This document shows positions 7,597 to 8,928 of a stretch of 8,928 nt of DNA, in pieces (the first letter of the stretch is position 1; each line of letters begins with the position of its first letter). The notes under the pieces are model-generated. The model saw only the letters and a list, made by a program, of their open reading frames with translations. It was not told where the DNA came from and did no database searches. A program made the translations under genes and the position numbers. The DNA is from Methanosarcinales archaeon (GTDB lineage: Archaea > Halobacteriota > Methanosarcinia > Methanosarcinales > Methanogasteraceae): the NCBI GenBank assembly GCA_012961645.1, contig DTYY01000088.1, positions 1 to 8,928 of the forward strand, given 5' to 3'.

Positions 7597-8928
7597 AGTC
7601 TATCAGAATCCCGCTGCTCTTATTTTTGCTGATGGCAGTCCATGCCCAGATGGCTGCGGCAGAGGAGGGTGTTTGCACAGATGCCACGCTCGTATGGGGC
7701 GAGCAAGTCGCCATCGGGGAGTATACATTCGAGGCGACCGATTTCAGCGTCGGAAGCGCATCTGATATCAGGCTCGGGGAATCGGTCTGGGCGCTTGTCA
7801 CGGTGTATGAGAACGGTTCTGTGCTGTGGCGTGAAGTCTTCAGCACCAACGAGACCGCTTCCGATTATGCGTTCAATGCGAACGAAAGCTCATACACGTT
7901 CGACATCAATTGCACAGAGACGTATATCGAGAACGAGACCGACCGGATACGGATACACGCCAGCAAGATCGTCGTCGGAAGCAATCCGCAGACCCAGTCG
8001 ATCACAGTTCAAGTATGTATCATCGAGCCGCCGCAGGTAAATATCATATCCTTTGACAATTGGCTGAACAACACATTCTCAATAACCAAAAGCGTAAACA
8101 AAGAGATCTATGTCAGAGAACAGGCGTTCATCGAGCTTATGATAACGAACATCAGCGCGGCAGACCGTGTCAGTATCACCGATTCGATCCCTGACGATTT
8201 CGTGGTCGATCCGGATCGCGACCTCTGCTGGGAGTACTCGCAGAACACCTATCGATACTCGATAATGCCACTTGTGCCCGGAGTGTACACGCTGCCAGCC
8301 GCAAACGCGTCGGTATGGTGTCAGGGACAGCAGATCAATATCACGAGCAACACTCCAGAGATCAGTGTACAGGGTCCATACATCACGGTTACGAAGACCG
8401 CTGAACAAACAGACGGTATGGTAAATGTCACGGTGAGAGCATGCAACAGAGGGGATCGTGGCGCGATGGTGTATGTCTTTGACTCAATACCTGACGGAGC
8501 CGAACTGATCGATGGTGTGCTCAACTGGAGTATGGTGTTAAACCCGGTAGAGACCGCGTATACCGGCGAATATGTAAACATATATACAATAAAAATTAAT
8601 AAAACGGTTACGCTGCCCCGCGCTGTTGTGTATTACCAGACGTCAAGGCAGGTCGATCTGGTGAGGGACTACAAACCCGAGGCGACCTTTGAACTCGAGA
8701 AATACATAAACCCCAAGTTCTATTCAGCCAGATCGAGATCATCGGAAATCCTGATTAGGTATGGAGCCGATTTAGAGGCGGCGGTTGATAACATGACCGC
8801 CGACACCGTGGATGACATAGCCATCGAGGCAACAGATGATGCGTCAGATGAGGTCGAGAACGACGAAAGCCAGACCGCGTCTGAAGGAAATGAGAACGAA
8901 AGGGAAGGAGAGAAAGAAGAGGAAGAAG
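7593..8928 (+). CDS. Second secreted Ig-like surface protein, paralogue, cut by right edge
   Basis: It starts at the ATG overlapping the previous stop (ATGA), so it is co-transcribed and probably coupled. 445 codons are visible, open to the edge. A signal peptide (MKSIRIPLLLFLLMAVHAQ, cleavage likely after AAA23) precedes a domain with WG at 35-36, YTFEATDF at 44-51 and VTVYENG, mirroring the first domain of its neighbour. Two Ig-like DUF11-type repeats follow: about 163-258 (ITKSVNKEIYVREQAFIEL) and about 261-368 (GPYITVTKTAEQTDGMVNV). PGVYTLP at 229-235 followed by GPYITVTKT corresponds to PGTYKLG and GPYIEVTKT in the first gene. Thirteen N-X-S/T sequons lie in the visible part. Beyond about 413 the chain becomes strongly acidic (Glu, Asp, Asn, Ser), probably a stalk before an anchor outside the window; a PGF-CTERM there would be expected but is not seen. 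The function is probably cell surface. Confidence 0.82.
   Translation, partial: MKSIRIPLLLFLLMAVHAQMAAAEEGVCTDATLVWGEQVAIGEYTFEATDFSVGSASDIRLGESVWALVTVYENGSVLWREVFSTNETASDYAFNANESSYTFDINCTETYIENETDRIRIHASKIVVGSNPQTQSITVQVCIIEPPQVNIISFDNWLNNTFSITKSVNKEIYVREQAFIELMITNISAADRVSITDSIPDDFVVDPDRDLCWEYSQNTYRYSIMPLVPGVYTLPAANASVWCQGQQINITSNTPEISVQGPYITVTKTAEQTDGMVNVTVRACNRGDRGAMVYVFDSIPDGAELIDGVLNWSMVLNPVETAYTGEYVNIYTIKINKTVTLPRAVVYYQTSRQVDLVRDYKPEATFELEKYINPKFYSARSRSSEILIRYGADLEAAVDNMTADTVDDIAIEATDDASDEVENDESQTASEGNENEREGEKEEEE

Noticed and set aside
7335..8581. Minus-strand open frames opposite the surface-protein genes
   Set aside because: They mirror the coding strand of two proteins with clear signal peptides and domains; translations are low complexity.

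Overview
The window looks like chromosomal DNA of a euryarchaeon of the Halobacteriota type (methanogen or methane/alkane-oxidiser relatives). Three things support this. There is an archaeal-type ribosomal gene block uL18-uS5-uL30, a bacterial-type DNA gyrase A (kept in this part of the Archaea), and a secreted protein ending in a PGF-CTERM archaeosortase signal. Promoters look archaeal (TATA boxes), and most genes have GGAGG-type ribosome binding sites. I cannot fix the genus from sequence alone.

Layout, left to right. Positions 1-306 (minus strand) hold the first 102 codons of a heme catalase that runs off the left edge. Its promoter region has a TATA-like box and, further upstream, two 10-bp perfect palindromes of one shared form (GTTYCGRAAC) exactly 20 bp apart. 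Positions 421-653 are AT-rich and apparently non-coding. Next, on the plus strand, is a decayed fragment of a YyaL/SSP411-type (DUF255) protein with visible frame damage. Positions 1126-3600 (minus strand) encode full-length GyrA. Upstream of it on the same strand is a translationally coupled cluster, in transcription order uL18, uS5, uL30 (5408 down to 3779). This is a piece of the archaeal spc operon; L19e, L15 and SecY are absent from their usual flanking places, and gyrA sits where L15 would be expected.

The right part (5533 to the end, plus strand) carries two overlapping genes for large secreted, sequon-rich, Ig-like surface proteins. The first is complete and ends in PGF-CTERM; the second is cut by the right edge. 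They share architecture and a matching block, so they look like diverged tandem paralogues that form a cell-surface (S-layer-like or envelope) operon. The 124-bp divergent region between uL18 and this operon contains a palindromic TATA box and a 10-bp direct repeat that may be an operator.

No tRNA, rRNA, CRISPR array, insertion sequence or integrase was recognised. The window is mostly housekeeping plus surface-protein DNA. The least explained items are the paired operator-like sites, the Cys-paired surface protein and the gene remnant beside the catalase.
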